8,608 bases of DNA from JAFALX01 sp050734185 (GCA_050734185.1 JBOHUE010000044.1:1-8608); one strand, 5' to 3'. Positions 1 to 6,625 are shown, counted from the first letter of the stretch. The notes: generated by a model from the sequence alone, not told the origin. Numbers and translations: made by a program.

Positions 1-125
1 GCGTCACCCACCACGGGCAGCGCGGGCATGCGCGTCCCCCACCACGGGCAGCGCGGGCATGCGCGTCACCCCGCCGCTGCTGCGACGCACACACGCCACC
101 AGCGCGGTGGCAACGCGCCCACAAG
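1..125. repeat. 31-bp tandem direct repeats, first block
   Basis: Two adjacent 31-bp units (1-31 and 32-62) differ at a single base (a at 6, c at 37). A third copy starts at 63 with the same octamer gcgtcacc and then diverges. The unit is cut by the left window edge, so the array may continue outside. A period of 31 is not a multiple of three, which argues against a repeated protein domain. At 95-111 the block also contains a perfect 6-bp hairpin (gccacc / ggtggc, 5-nt loop). The repeat is seen directly; its function is unknown. Confidence 0.8.
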
Positions 126-230
126 CACCTGCCTGCAGTGCCTTCTTTCTGTCTGCCCGGCGCTCGCCGCCGAGAGGTGTCCTGAGGCCGCGTCGGGCGG
201 CTCCGTAATGGTCCGGCGGCCCGGGGATGC

Positions 231-355
231 GCGCCACTCGCAACGAGGGGCGCGGGCATGTGCGTCACCTGTCACTGTCGGGGCGCCCGTGCGCGTCACC
301 GCGCCGCTGCCGCGACGCATCCGCACCTCCAGCGCTGTGCCGACGCGCCGGCAGA
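231..355. repeat. Diverged second copy of the repeat block, offset 230 bp
   Basis: Units start at 231, 262 and 293, again 31 bp apart and exactly 230 bp after the units at 1, 32 and 63. The decamer cgcgggcatg recurs at 251-260, and gcgtcacc recurs at 262 and 293. The stretch from about 287 to 354 aligns with 57-124 at roughly 80% identity by eye. The whole block therefore looks like an old duplication of 1-125, more mutated than the near-identical units 1 and 2. I judge it non-coding. Confidence 0.65.
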
Positions 356-496
356 GCCACCGGCACGCCGGTCCAGTAGCCGTCGTGATGCCGTCGGTGT
401 GGCCCATGGACTGCCGGCGGCGTAACCGCCAGCGCCAGGTAGAGCGTTTCCGACCGCTGCGGGAGCGCTCGCCCACATTCACGCCGGTGGGAACCG

Positions 497-526
497 TTGC
501 TGCTCGTACGCCACACTTAGTAACAT
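497..526 (+). promoter_or_regulatory. Weak sigma70-like promoter candidate
   Basis: TTGCTG (497-502) and TAACAT (521-526) are separated by 18 bp. They lie in the only AT-richer patch upstream of the leader ORF and the sialidase-like gene. The -10 matches the consensus at four of six positions and the -35 at three of six. The predicted start would be near 533, leaving a leader of about 60 nt before the ATG at 595. This is a position-based guess with modest matches. Confidence 0.25.
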
Positions 527-583
527 TCCGCCGCCACGAGGCGTGCCGTGCGACACGCGGACGCCCGTTGTCCTTTCGTTGCT

Positions 584-588
584 AGGAG
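584..588 (+). promoter_or_regulatory. Strong Shine-Dalgarno AGGAG for the leader ORF
   Basis: AGGAG lies 6 nt upstream of the ATG at 595. It is the only good ribosome binding site in front of the large gene; no purine-rich motif lies at a proper distance from the ATG at 627. Ribosomes therefore probably load here and reach 627 by coupling. Confidence 0.6.
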
Positions 589-594
589 CGGGCC

Positions 595-630
595 ATGCAG
601 AAGCACTCGATCGCCAAGACACCACGATGA
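595..630 (+). CDS. 11-codon leader ORF overlapping the next start
   Basis: The ORF reads MQKHSIAKTPR and then TGA. Its stop (628-630) overlaps the ATG (627-629) of the sialidase-like gene as ATGA, a classic arrangement for translational coupling. It has an ideal AGGAG 6 nt upstream, whereas the downstream gene has none. The peptide has no run of a single regulatory amino acid, so a classical attenuator peptide is not indicated. One alternative is that 595 is the true start of the large gene and a single-base indel, natural or from sequencing, separates the two frames. A joined product would begin with a basic 11-residue extension of the signal peptide n-region, which is plausible. Confidence 0.45.
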   Translation: MQKHSIAKTPR

Positions 631-3158
631 GAACCAGAGGACGTCTGGTGGCGTGCGCCGTGCTCCTGGGCTTAGGCCTTCCTGCCTTGTGCGTCGGCGG
701 CGCCACAGGCGGCGTGGCCGCCGCGACGTCCTCCACGGCGGGGTGGGTCACGGCCAACACCCGCGTGGGCAGCAACAAGGTTCCGGTCCGCCAGGCTGAC
801 ATCCCGGGGGTGGCCGTCGACCCCGCCAATCCGAGCCACATCGTGCTGGTTGACCAGAACTCCGCGACCGGACAGTGCGAGTACCACGTCAGCTTCGATG
901 GCGGCGCGACCTGGACCGGCGGCAACCTGCGCGCGCCAGCCGGGTTCGAGAACCCTCCATGCTCGGGCGGGCTTGACTCGAGTGGATACCCGCACATGAA
1001 CCAGTCGGTCGCCTTCGGGTCGAACGGGCAGGTGTACACGGTGTTCACTGCGACCAACGGGTTACCGGAGATATTCACGGCTCCGAGCAACGGGAAAGGC
1101 CAAGCCGACTCGACGCTCATGGCCAAGTCCAGCGACGGCGGGCGCACGTTCGCGACAGCGGTGGTTGCGGTCCCGGCGCCGACCGGCCCAGCCCCCATGT
1201 ACACGCGCCCGACGGTGGGGGTTGAGCCCCGTGCGACGGGCGACCGCGTGGCGGTTGTGGCATGGGGCCTCCTTCCGGGAACGACCAGCCCGGCCGATGG
1301 CCCGGGTGTTCGCCAGCTGGTGACGTCAGTGTCTAACGATGGCGGCTCCACGTTTTCCACCCCCGTCATCGCCAGCGGGCCCGGTGAGGCGATCCGCGAG
1401 CCATCGCAGCCGGTCTTCGGCCCGGACCACGCGATCTACGTGGCGTGGACCAGCCGCACCGGCGGCATCGGGACGAATATCGTCGTGGCCAAATCGGCCG
1501 ACGGCGGCGCCACCTGGACCAGGAACGCGGCAGGGACGGTGACCGGTAAAGGGCAGGGCCCGAACGGAGGCGAGGCGCAGATCGCGATCGATCACTCCAC
1601 CGGTTCGCTCTACGTCGTGTACCAGGAGCAGACGCCGTACGGCGACCAGGACATCTGGTTCCAGAAGTCAACCGACGGCGCGACCACGTGGTCGAAGCCG
1701 TTGCGCGTGAACGACGACCCGACCGGCAACGGGATACGGCAGCACGTTCCGCGCATCGCCGTGGCGCCGAACGGCCGCATCGACGTCGTCTGGCTCGACC
1801 ACCGCAACGGCTACGTAGCGCCCGTCCTCCCCGCACCGCGCGGCGAGGCCGACGTCTACTACGCAAGCTCCTCCAACGGAGGCGCAACGTTCACCGCAAA
1901 CCGCCGCATCAGCGACCGCACGATCAACCTGGACATGGGCCTGGGGCCGTACCTGGGCAGCTACTCGTGGCATGGCCCCGTCCTCGCGGAGTTGGGCAAC
2001 AACGGCGTCTTCTTCGCCTGGTCTGACCCTCGCAGCGGGAATGTCGACAACAACTCCAACGACATCTACACCGCGACCCTGCACCTCTCCGGTGCGGGCG
2101 ATCAGAACAATGTGAACGAGCTGACAACGGCCGACAACGTCTCGCTGGCCGTACAGCTCTCGAAGCAGGCGTACCCCGGCGGCGGCGAGAAGATCAGCAG
2201 CACGTTCATCGCCAACCGGGTGGTGCTGGTCAACCAGAACGATGCGGCGAGCGCCATCATGGGCGCGGTCCTGGCCCGCTCCTATTACGGGCCGGTGCTG
2301 CTCACACCGGCTGGCGCACTCCCCCAGAGTGTCAAGGACGAAATCCGTCGCCTCAATCCCGGCGGAGTGTTCGTGCTCGGTGATGACAGCAAGGTCTCGC
2401 CCGCCGTGGTTGATGAGCTCGGAACGATCGTTTCGCAGAACGTCACCCGGCTCGGGACGGCGGACCAGGTCGCCACCGCAGTGGCGGTGGCGAACTCGTT
2501 GGACGCGCGCAGCGCCGCCGACAAGGCAGCTGGCAAGCCCGCCTTCAAGGGCGCGGTCATCGTGAACCCGGACAGTCCAGATGCTGCCGCGGCCGCAGGC
2601 TTCGCCGCATCACTGCGCTTCCCAGTGCTGTTCTCGGGCCGCAACACCGTCCCCACCGCGACCCTGACAGCCATCCAGTCGCTCAACATTTCGTCGGTGA
2701 TCGTGGTCGGCGGCCCGAGCGACATCTCCGATAACGCTCTGAGTTCGCTGCCAAACGCCAAGCGCGTGGGTGGCACGGACGCGACATCGACATCGGGGGC
2801 GGTCGCCGCCGAGGCGGTCTCGCGGGGGATGGATACGAACCTTGTGTACGTCGCGCCGACGTCCAATGCGGTTGTCGGGGGCGTGATGGGCGCGGCGATC
2901 GCTCGTACTGGTGGGCTGCTCGTCGTGGCAGACAACCCAACATCGAGCAACGTCGCAGCGTCACTCCAACGGCTTCAGCTCCAGCCGGACCAGGTCTTGG
3001 TCGCCAGCGTGAGTAAACCGTCTGAGACGCCGTGGGTACTCATCATTCTCGTGATCGTTGTCACAGCGGTGCTCGCAGTCGCGGGCGTGGTGATGTTCGT
3101 CATCGGGCGCAGCCGCAGCCGCTCCACAGCACCGGCGGTCACCGCCGGCAGCGGATGA
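627..3158 (+). CDS. Secreted Asp-box (sialidase/BNR) propeller with CWB2 repeats and C-terminal membrane anchor
   Basis: The protein has 843 residues. Residues 1 to about 32 form a signal peptide (RTRGR n-region, then a leucine/alanine/glycine core). The N-terminal half is a sialidase-like propeller with six Asp-boxes of the S-x-D/N-G-x-T-W/F type near residues 89, 168, 236, 290, 348 and 415. From about 495 to 795 come three cell-wall-binding (CWB2, PF04122-like) repeats. The second starts near 606 (VTRLGTADQVATA) and the third near 711 (KRVGGTDATST), and VVGGPSDIS is typical of the family. A hydrophobic helix (about 803-828) followed by RSRSRS anchors the C-terminus. The RIP/FRIP motif of true sialidases is not seen, so glycosidase activity is unproven; it may instead bind surface glycans. 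An in-frame GTG at 543 would bury the signal peptide behind 28 residues, so I chose the ATG at 627, coupled to the leader ORF. Confidence 0.88.
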   Translation: MRTRGRLVACAVLLGLGLPALCVGGATGGVAAATSSTAGWVTANTRVGSNKVPVRQADIPGVAVDPANPSHIVLVDQNSATGQCEYHVSFDGGATWTGGNLRAPAGFENPPCSGGLDSSGYPHMNQSVAFGSNGQVYTVFTATNGLPEIFTAPSNGKGQADSTLMAKSSDGGRTFATAVVAVPAPTGPAPMYTRPTVGVEPRATGDRVAVVAWGLLPGTTSPADGPGVRQLVTSVSNDGGSTFSTPVIASGPGEAIREPSQPVFGPDHAIYVAWTSRTGGIGTNIVVAKSADGGATWTRNAAGTVTGKGQGPNGGEAQIAIDHSTGSLYVVYQEQTPYGDQDIWFQKSTDGATTWSKPLRVNDDPTGNGIRQHVPRIAVAPNGRIDVVWLDHRNGYVAPVLPAPRGEADVYYASSSNGGATFTANRRISDRTINLDMGLGPYLGSYSWHGPVLAELGNNGVFFAWSDPRSGNVDNNSNDIYTATLHLSGAGDQNNVNELTTADNVSLAVQLSKQAYPGGGEKISSTFIANRVVLVNQNDAASAIMGAVLARSYYGPVLLTPAGALPQSVKDEIRRLNPGGVFVLGDDSKVSPAVVDELGTIVSQNVTRLGTADQVATAVAVANSLDARSAADKAAGKPAFKGAVIVNPDSPDAAAAAGFAASLRFPVLFSGRNTVPTATLTAIQSLNISSVIVVGGPSDISDNALSSLPNAKRVGGTDATSTSGAVAAEAVSRGMDTNLVYVAPTSNAVVGGVMGAAIARTGGLLVVADNPTSSNVAASLQRLQLQPDQVLVASVSKPSETPWVLIILVIVVTAVLAVAGVVMFVIGRSRSRSTAPAVTAGSG
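3132..3148. repeat. Short perfect inverted repeat at the 3' end of the sialidase-like gene
   Basis: CCGGCGGT (3132-3139) and its complement ACCGCCGG (3141-3148) flank one base. It lies within the last codons, ending 7 nt before the stop. As RNA it would form a 6-7 bp GC hairpin with a small loop. No T-run follows, so any terminator role is doubtful; GC-rich codons for a Pro/Ala/Gly/Ser tail could produce it by chance. Confidence 0.4.
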
Positions 3159-3196
3159 AGTCTCGCGTACGGGGACGGTGAAGGCGTTTCGGCCCG

Positions 3197-3607
3197 CTAC
3201 TCCTTCTCGCGCAGCGCGGGCGTGACCGTGAGGCCGACCAGCAGGCCCTCTGGGCTGATGAGGCGGCTTACGACCTGGCCCCATGGCTCGGTTCGCGCGC
3301 GGACCAGCAGTCGATAGCCGCGCTCCTCCAACTCTCGGCCGGCACTCTCGATGTCATCGACATCGAACTCGAGCCACGCCTGTGGAGTGACCATATCCGG
3401 CGGCCACGCGCTCGAACCAAAACAGGATTCGGCCGCCTGGCTGAGCGGCCATATCGCGAAGGTCTTGGCGCCGTCGATGCCTTCGGTGTGGAGGTAATCA
3501 CCCTCCTCGACCTGGAAGTGGATGCCCAGCGCCTGCTCATACAGCCGGCGGGAGACGTCGACGTCAGACGAGATCGGTCCGAAGCCGGCGACGAAAAGGA
3601 CGTTCAC
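3197..3607 (-). CDS. VOC/glyoxalase-fold family protein
   Basis: This small protein of about 136 residues has the paired beta-alpha-beta-beta-beta layout of the vicinal oxygen chelate (glyoxalase/bleomycin resistance/dioxygenase) superfamily. An N-terminal strand (VLFVAGFGPI) leads to a helix with SRRLYEQALGI, typical of 'x-x-FYexvLG'. The second half has the strand AWLEFDVDDIESAGREL, a long helix, then LISPEGLLVGLTV. The C-terminal Glu (PEG) could be a metal ligand, but the usual His or Glu in the first strand is missing (GFGP), so it may bind a ligand without metal catalysis. GTG at 3607 is preceded by a G-run suitable as a ribosome site; a GTG at 3616 is possible and adds three residues. 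It is probably cytosolic. The substrate is unknown. The gene is convergent with the sialidase-like gene, 38 bp away. Confidence 0.8.
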   Translation of the reverse strand: MNVLFVAGFGPISSDVDVSRRLYEQALGIHFQVEEGDYLHTEGIDGAKTFAIWPLSQAAESCFGSSAWPPDMVTPQAWLEFDVDDIESAGRELEERGYRLLVRARTEPWGQVVSRLISPEGLLVGLTVTPALREKE

Positions 3608-3681
3608 ACCCCCCACGATAGACGGCGCGTCCTCACGACGCCCGCAGCGGCGCTATGCCGGGCAGCGATATCTGCAGCACC

Positions 3682-3715
3682 GATCCCCTCGCGGCTCGCG
3701 GTCCGCGAGGGGATC
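3682..3715 (-). terminator. 13-bp perfect hairpin downstream of the YCII-family gene
   Basis: GATCCCCTCGCGG (3682-3694) pairs exactly with 3703-3715 around an 8-nt loop. It begins 14 nt after the YCII-family stop and lies upstream of the VOC gene, so it is best read as a minus-strand terminator separating the two. No U-tract follows on either strand, so it would be an imperfect intrinsic terminator, common in high-GC bacteria, or an mRNA-end stabiliser. The symmetry is seen directly; the function is inferred. Confidence 0.6.
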
Positions 3716-3729
3716 TCTGTCGCGTTGAG

Positions 3730-4083
3730 CTAGGACAGGTTGAGGATCGGGTGCACCTCGACCGTCCCTGCCCACGCAGCCGGGTTCTTGGCCGCCCAGC
3801 GCTCCGCTGTGGCGCGGTCCTCGCAGTCGAGGACAAAGTAGCCGTTGAGCCAAGGCGAGGCCGAATGCATGGGCCCGTTGTTGGTGCTCGTGCTGCCGTC
3901 GCGCACCTCGGTGCTGAAGCCCGCCGCGGACGGCTGGCACGGGTCTCCGTCACGGAACGCGCCCGCAGCCTTCAGCTCGTCGAGATAGGTCGCGAACGCG
4001 TCGACAACGGTGTGCATTTCCGGTGAACCCGGGGCTGGCGCGGCGGCCTCATCGATGTATTGGAGAAAGAGGTACTTGGCCAT
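3730..4083 (-). CDS. YCII-related (DGPF-type) family protein
   Basis: The protein has 117 residues, the usual family length. The N-terminus MAKYLFLQYID matches the 'KYLLLIY' first strand. A central helix follows (about 26-41, VVDAFATYLDELKAAGAF). The C-terminal part has NGPM (69-72), then WLNGYFVLDCEDRATAERWAAKNPAAWAGTVEVHPI, matching the family's 'GYyliDvdd.deAiewAa..P....g.vEvRPv'. The diagnostic DGPF motif is altered to NGPM. These are small cytosolic ferredoxin-like-fold proteins, often near ECF sigma factors, but none is seen here; their biochemical role is poorly known. AGGAG (plus-strand 4093-4097) lies 9 nt before the ATG and supports this start. The gene is 73 bp downstream of the protease gene, so the two may be cotranscribed. 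Confidence 0.88.
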   Translation of the reverse strand: MAKYLFLQYIDEAAAPAPGSPEMHTVVDAFATYLDELKAAGAFRDGDPCQPSAAGFSTEVRDGSTSTNNGPMHSASPWLNGYFVLDCEDRATAERWAAKNPAAWAGTVEVHPILNLS

Positions 4084-4156
4084 GTGACTGTGCTCCTGTG
4101 AAGGTCAATCCGACGCCAAGACGTCGAACGGGAGGAGCGCATTTTCGACAGCGGGT

Positions 4157-5365
4157 TCAGTCGTCGTCGTACTCGGGCTCGGGCCGCCCGAAGAACCACC
4201 AGCCCGCAGCGCCCAGCAGCAGCACGGCGACCAGGACGACGCCGATGATGAGCCCGATTGGAGCGCCGCCGCTGGAGCTGTTCGACGTGAGCGACGCGAG
4301 GCTCTGCTTGCACCCGGTGTTGTCTGGGGTCTCATCGAGGCACCGGCGGTAGTCCGCTCCGGCCGCGCCGTTGTCACCGCGCTGCTGCGCCGCAACGCCG
4401 CTGCGCCACTGCTGATCGCCGTCGCTCAGCGTGTTGGTGACCCCGGCCTTCGCCAGCACAGCGTTGATGTCGTTCGCGCTCACGAGAAAGATCGGTGTGC
4501 CCGCCAGCGCGCCGAACGACACGAGTCCCACGACCTCGTCCTGCTCGTTGATGCCGGGGCCGCCGCTGACGCCATGTTCCGAATACGCGTTGGTCACGAC
4601 CACCGTCGCCTGCCGTGGCACCTGGGCGTTGCCGGTTGGCAGTGGGAGCGTGCTGCCGACGTTGATGACCTGGGTGAGCTGCCCGAATGTTGTGTCGGGC
4701 GCCGTGGAGAAGGTCGGCGCCATCTGCGGGTAGCCGATGAGCACCACCGAAGCGCTGTTCGGCGGCACCTCGCCCTGATGGATCATGACCGCAGGCTCTC
4801 GCGTCTTGTCCACGTGAATGATCGACACGTCGAACGCGGGGACTGGAGTCGACGCGAGCGTCGTGGCCGGCAGCCCCAAACGGTAGAGATCGTCGTCGGT
4901 TGCGGCGCCGGGGATGTTCATCGCCTGGGTGATGGCGCGCACGTCGAGCGTCACGTTCTGCACGACCGTGGATTGCATGTAGGCAAGGAACGTTGGGTTG
5001 TTGGTCGCGAGCTGCGTGCCGGTGACGGCAATGATGTAGCGGTCAACCAGAGCTGTCTGGATGTCGTCGGCGGTGGGGGAGACCACGTGGGTCGCGGTGA
5101 CGATGTCGCCGCTCGCATTGATGAAGAAACCACTGCCCTTGGAGCTGCTGGTGTACGGTCCGTGCACCTGGCCGTCGCGGTGGTCGAGCAGCGATCCCTG
5201 AATCCGAACGTAGAGGAACACCACCGATGGCTTGGCAACGGTCATCGCCTCGCGGATCGCCGGGTTGTCGGCGCTCGCCGCGCCCGCGTTAGTAGGCAGG
5301 ACAGCGCTAAGCGTGAGGCACATCAGTGCGCAAAGCAGGAGGCCCGATGCCCGTCTGCGCGCCAT
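4157..5365 (-). CDS. Membrane-anchored HtrA-like (S1C) trypsin-fold serine protease lacking a PDZ domain
   Basis: A signal peptide (MARRR, hydrophobic core to about residue 24, then AGAASA) is followed by a chymotrypsin-fold protease. Numbered from the ATG at 5365, the triad is His93 (TATHVV), Asp179 (AFDVSIIHV) and Ser267 (GVSGGPG, close to the HtrA GNSGGP). GSGFFINASGDIVTATHVV is typical of DegP/HtrA. The His-Asp spacing is about 86 residues, longer than usual. No PDZ domain follows. Instead there is a short helical segment (about 315-360, TPR-like, containing two cysteines), a transmembrane helix (about 369-392) and an acidic tail, PEPEYDDD. It should act outside the membrane, cleaving exported proteins. 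An upstream in-frame GTG at 5383 would add MEFSRI; AGGTGGA lies somewhat far (13 nt) from the ATG at 5365, so the start is not settled. Confidence 0.87.
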   Translation of the reverse strand: MARRRASGLLLCALMCLTLSAVLPTNAGAASADNPAIREAMTVAKPSVVFLYVRIQGSLLDHRDGQVHGPYTSSSKGSGFFINASGDIVTATHVVSPTADDIQTALVDRYIIAVTGTQLATNNPTFLAYMQSTVVQNVTLDVRAITQAMNIPGAATDDDLYRLGLPATTLASTPVPAFDVSIIHVDKTREPAVMIHQGEVPPNSASVVLIGYPQMAPTFSTAPDTTFGQLTQVINVGSTLPLPTGNAQVPRQATVVVTNAYSEHGVSGGPGINEQDEVVGLVSFGALAGTPIFLVSANDINAVLAKAGVTNTLSDGDQQWRSGVAAQQRGDNGAAGADYRRCLDETPDNTGCKQSLASLTSNSSSGGAPIGLIIGVVLVAVLLLGAAGWWFFGRPEPEYDDD

Positions 5366-5383
5366 GATGCGACTGAATTCCAC

Positions 5384-5442
5384 CTCGTCCGCCGATTGCG
5401 CCGGTTGCGGATACCCGCGACAGTAAAGGACTATACCCGCGC
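5384..5442. promoter_or_regulatory. Divergent intergenic region between protease and kelch lipoprotein genes
   Basis: The gap is only 59 bp (77 bp if the protease starts at 5365), so both promoters must share it or extend into coding DNA. It contains an AT-richer patch, TAAAGGACTATACC (5424-5437), whose TATA-like core reads as a possible -10 on both strands (TATACC plus, TATAGT minus), and a small inverted repeat, GCGG-atac-CCGC (5407-5418). AAAGGA (5425-5430), 12 nt before the GTG at 5443, is a loosely spaced ribosome site. No convincing -35 is seen on either strand. Confidence 0.35.
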
Positions 5443-6600
5443 GTGAATAGCCCGAGTATTGCGCCGCTCAGAATGCGGAGCACCGTCGCGTTGTCGGTCT
5501 GCTGCGGAGTCGCCGGCCTGATGACGGCGTGCGGCGGGTCGTCGACACCCACCGTCGGCAAGTGGATCACGGCTGCGAAGCTGACCCTGCCGACCTACGG
5601 CCAGGCGACGGTCAAGCTCAAGGATGGCCGGATCCTGATGGCCGGCGGGTACGACAGCAACCAGAAGGCGCTGACCACCGCCGAGATGTATGACCCCACC
5701 TCGGGAAAGTGGTCGTCGATTCCCGACATGGCGCTCTCGCGCGCGTCGCCGAGCGCGACGCTGCTGCCCAATGGTCAGGTGCTGATCGCCGGCGGCGCGA
5801 CCATCATCAATGGCGCCGCGGTGGCCAGCTGTGAGCTCTACGACCCCTCGAGCAACAGGTGGTCCGCGACGGGCGCGATGCACACCGCACGCGACACGCA
5901 GATCGCAACGCTGCTGTCCAACGGACAGGTTCTTGTGGCCGGAGGTGGCGCCAACGGTGGAGTCACGAACACGGCCGAGCTCTACGACCCGCAGGCGGGG
6001 ACGTGGGCGGTAACCGGCAGCATGGCGCAGGCCCGGGGCGGGGACGCCGGCGTGCTGCTGAACACCGGCGAGGTGCTCGTGGCGGGCGGGCTTGTCGGCT
6101 CTGCCGTCAACGCAACGCCGCTGACGACAGCGGAGATCTACTCGCCGTCAACGGGCTCGTGGCGCGCAGCGGCCTCGATGCACTCGGTGCGCGCATTCTT
6201 CACTGCAACGGCCCTGAAGAGCGGCGCAGTGCTCGTGGCCGGCGGCGTCTACGGCGCGTCGCCGGCGACCGATTCCGCAGAGCTCTACCAGCCGTCGAGC
6301 AATACGTGGCAAACGACCGGGAGCATGTCGGTCGCTCGGGGCCTCGACACGGCAGCGCTGCTCAACAACGGCAAGGTGCTCGTCATCGGGGGGGTCGGCC
6401 CCAGTGGCAGCGCAACCGCGACCACCGAGCTCTACGACCCCGCTACGGGGAAATGGCAGCGCGGCCCCTCGCTCATCCAGGAGCGGGCAGCCAACGGCGC
6501 GGACCTGCTGAACAACGGCGAGGTGCTCGTGGAGGGCGGACAGGCGGCGCCGCCGGCTGGTGCAGCGCTGGGGTCCACGGAGCTGTACCGGAGCAGCTGA
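5443..6600 (+). CDS. Seven-bladed kelch-repeat lipoprotein
   Basis: The protein has 385 residues. A lipoprotein signal peptide ends in LMTAC-GG (lipid-accepting Cys30; Met at -3 instead of the usual Leu). Residues 41 to 385 form seven kelch blades, each starting with W (WITAAKL, WSSIPDM, WSATGAM, WAVTGSM, WRAAASM, WQTTGSM, WQRGPSL) and carrying 'xAxLLxNGxVLVAGG' then 'AELYDPxxGx'. This predicts one closed beta-propeller on the outer face of the membrane, probably for binding proteins or glycans; no enzyme motif is evident. It starts at GTG 5443, with AAAGGA upstream; ATG 5473 would leave a shorter signal peptide (MRSTVALSV) without a ribosome site. Divergent from the protease gene and convergent with the minus-strand lipoprotein gene, it resembles the kelch part of the gene at 8594-7218, suggesting paralogy. 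Confidence 0.9.
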   Translation: MNSPSIAPLRMRSTVALSVCCGVAGLMTACGGSSTPTVGKWITAAKLTLPTYGQATVKLKDGRILMAGGYDSNQKALTTAEMYDPTSGKWSSIPDMALSRASPSATLLPNGQVLIAGGATIINGAAVASCELYDPSSNRWSATGAMHTARDTQIATLLSNGQVLVAGGGANGGVTNTAELYDPQAGTWAVTGSMAQARGGDAGVLLNTGEVLVAGGLVGSAVNATPLTTAEIYSPSTGSWRAAASMHSVRAFFTATALKSGAVLVAGGVYGASPATDSAELYQPSSNTWQTTGSMSVARGLDTAALLNNGKVLVIGGVGPSGSATATTELYDPATGKWQRGPSLIQERAANGADLLNNGEVLVEGGQAAPPAGAALGSTELYRSS

Positions 6601-6625
6601 CCGCGGGTGCGGGGTGGTCGGTCAG
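6597..6625. terminator. Short hairpin spanning the two convergent stop codons
   Basis: CTGACCG (6597-6603) is complementary to CGGTCAG (6619-6625) with a 15-nt loop. Each arm contains one of the stop codons: TGA of the kelch lipoprotein gene (6598-6600) and TGA of the minus-strand lipoprotein gene (6622-6624). The genes are only 21 bp apart, so a shared bidirectional terminator would have to be here. The stem is short and lacks T-runs, so support is modest. Confidence 0.3.

Larger units (their letters stand above)
1..594. other. Gene-free repeat-bearing region upstream of the sialidase-like gene
   Basis: Open frames exist on both strands, but their products are arginine-rich, lack recognisable domains and overlap one another in several frames, as expected by chance in very GC-rich DNA. 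The two repeat blocks lie in this region. The last 100 bp include a locally AT-richer patch around 511-527 (promoter candidate) and a small 5-bp hairpin (gcgtg at 541-545, cacgc at 554-558). I see no tRNA, rRNA or riboswitch signature. Confidence 0.6.

Noticed and set aside
1..323. CRISPR array
   Set aside because: The repeats are directly adjacent without unique spacers, they diverge, and no cas gene is present.
66..482. Minus-strand frame of 138 codons sharing peptide-like repeats (RVxTAL...GDAHARA) with the frame at 4-243
   Set aside because: The resemblance follows from the DNA repeat. The two copies lie in different frames (230-bp offset, not a multiple of three), so a shared protein is unlikely.
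28..585. Open reading frame of 185 codons on the plus strand upstream of the sialidase-like gene
   Set aside because: The product is arginine- and proline-rich with no domain, it spans non-triplet 31-bp repeats and it has no ribosome site. It is typical of spurious frames in GC-rich DNA.
479..1369. Long minus-strand frame (296 codons) antisense to the sialidase-like gene
   Set aside because: It is opposite a strongly supported coding region with a signal peptide and Asp-boxes; its own product has no recognisable features.
627..2090. Confident call of an active exo-alpha-sialidase
   Set aside because: Asp-boxes support the propeller fold only; the RIP motif and catalytic residues could not be identified by eye.
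2285..2950. Minus-strand frame of 221 codons antisense to the CWB2 repeats
   Set aside because: It is a shadow of the CWB2-coding frame with no domain or start signal.
3211..3224. Match to the left-edge repeat (gcagcgcgggc) inside the VOC gene
   Set aside because: Only 11 bases match, within coding sequence; this is expected by chance in such GC-rich DNA.
4100..4150. Imperfect palindrome gacgccaagacgtc upstream of the YCII-family gene as an operator
   Set aside because: It is short, imperfect and not positioned against a recognisable promoter.
4574..5446. Plus-strand frame of 290 codons opposite the protease gene
   Set aside because: The protease frame has an intact triad, signal peptide and TM helix; the opposite frame is rich in Arg, His and Val with no motif.
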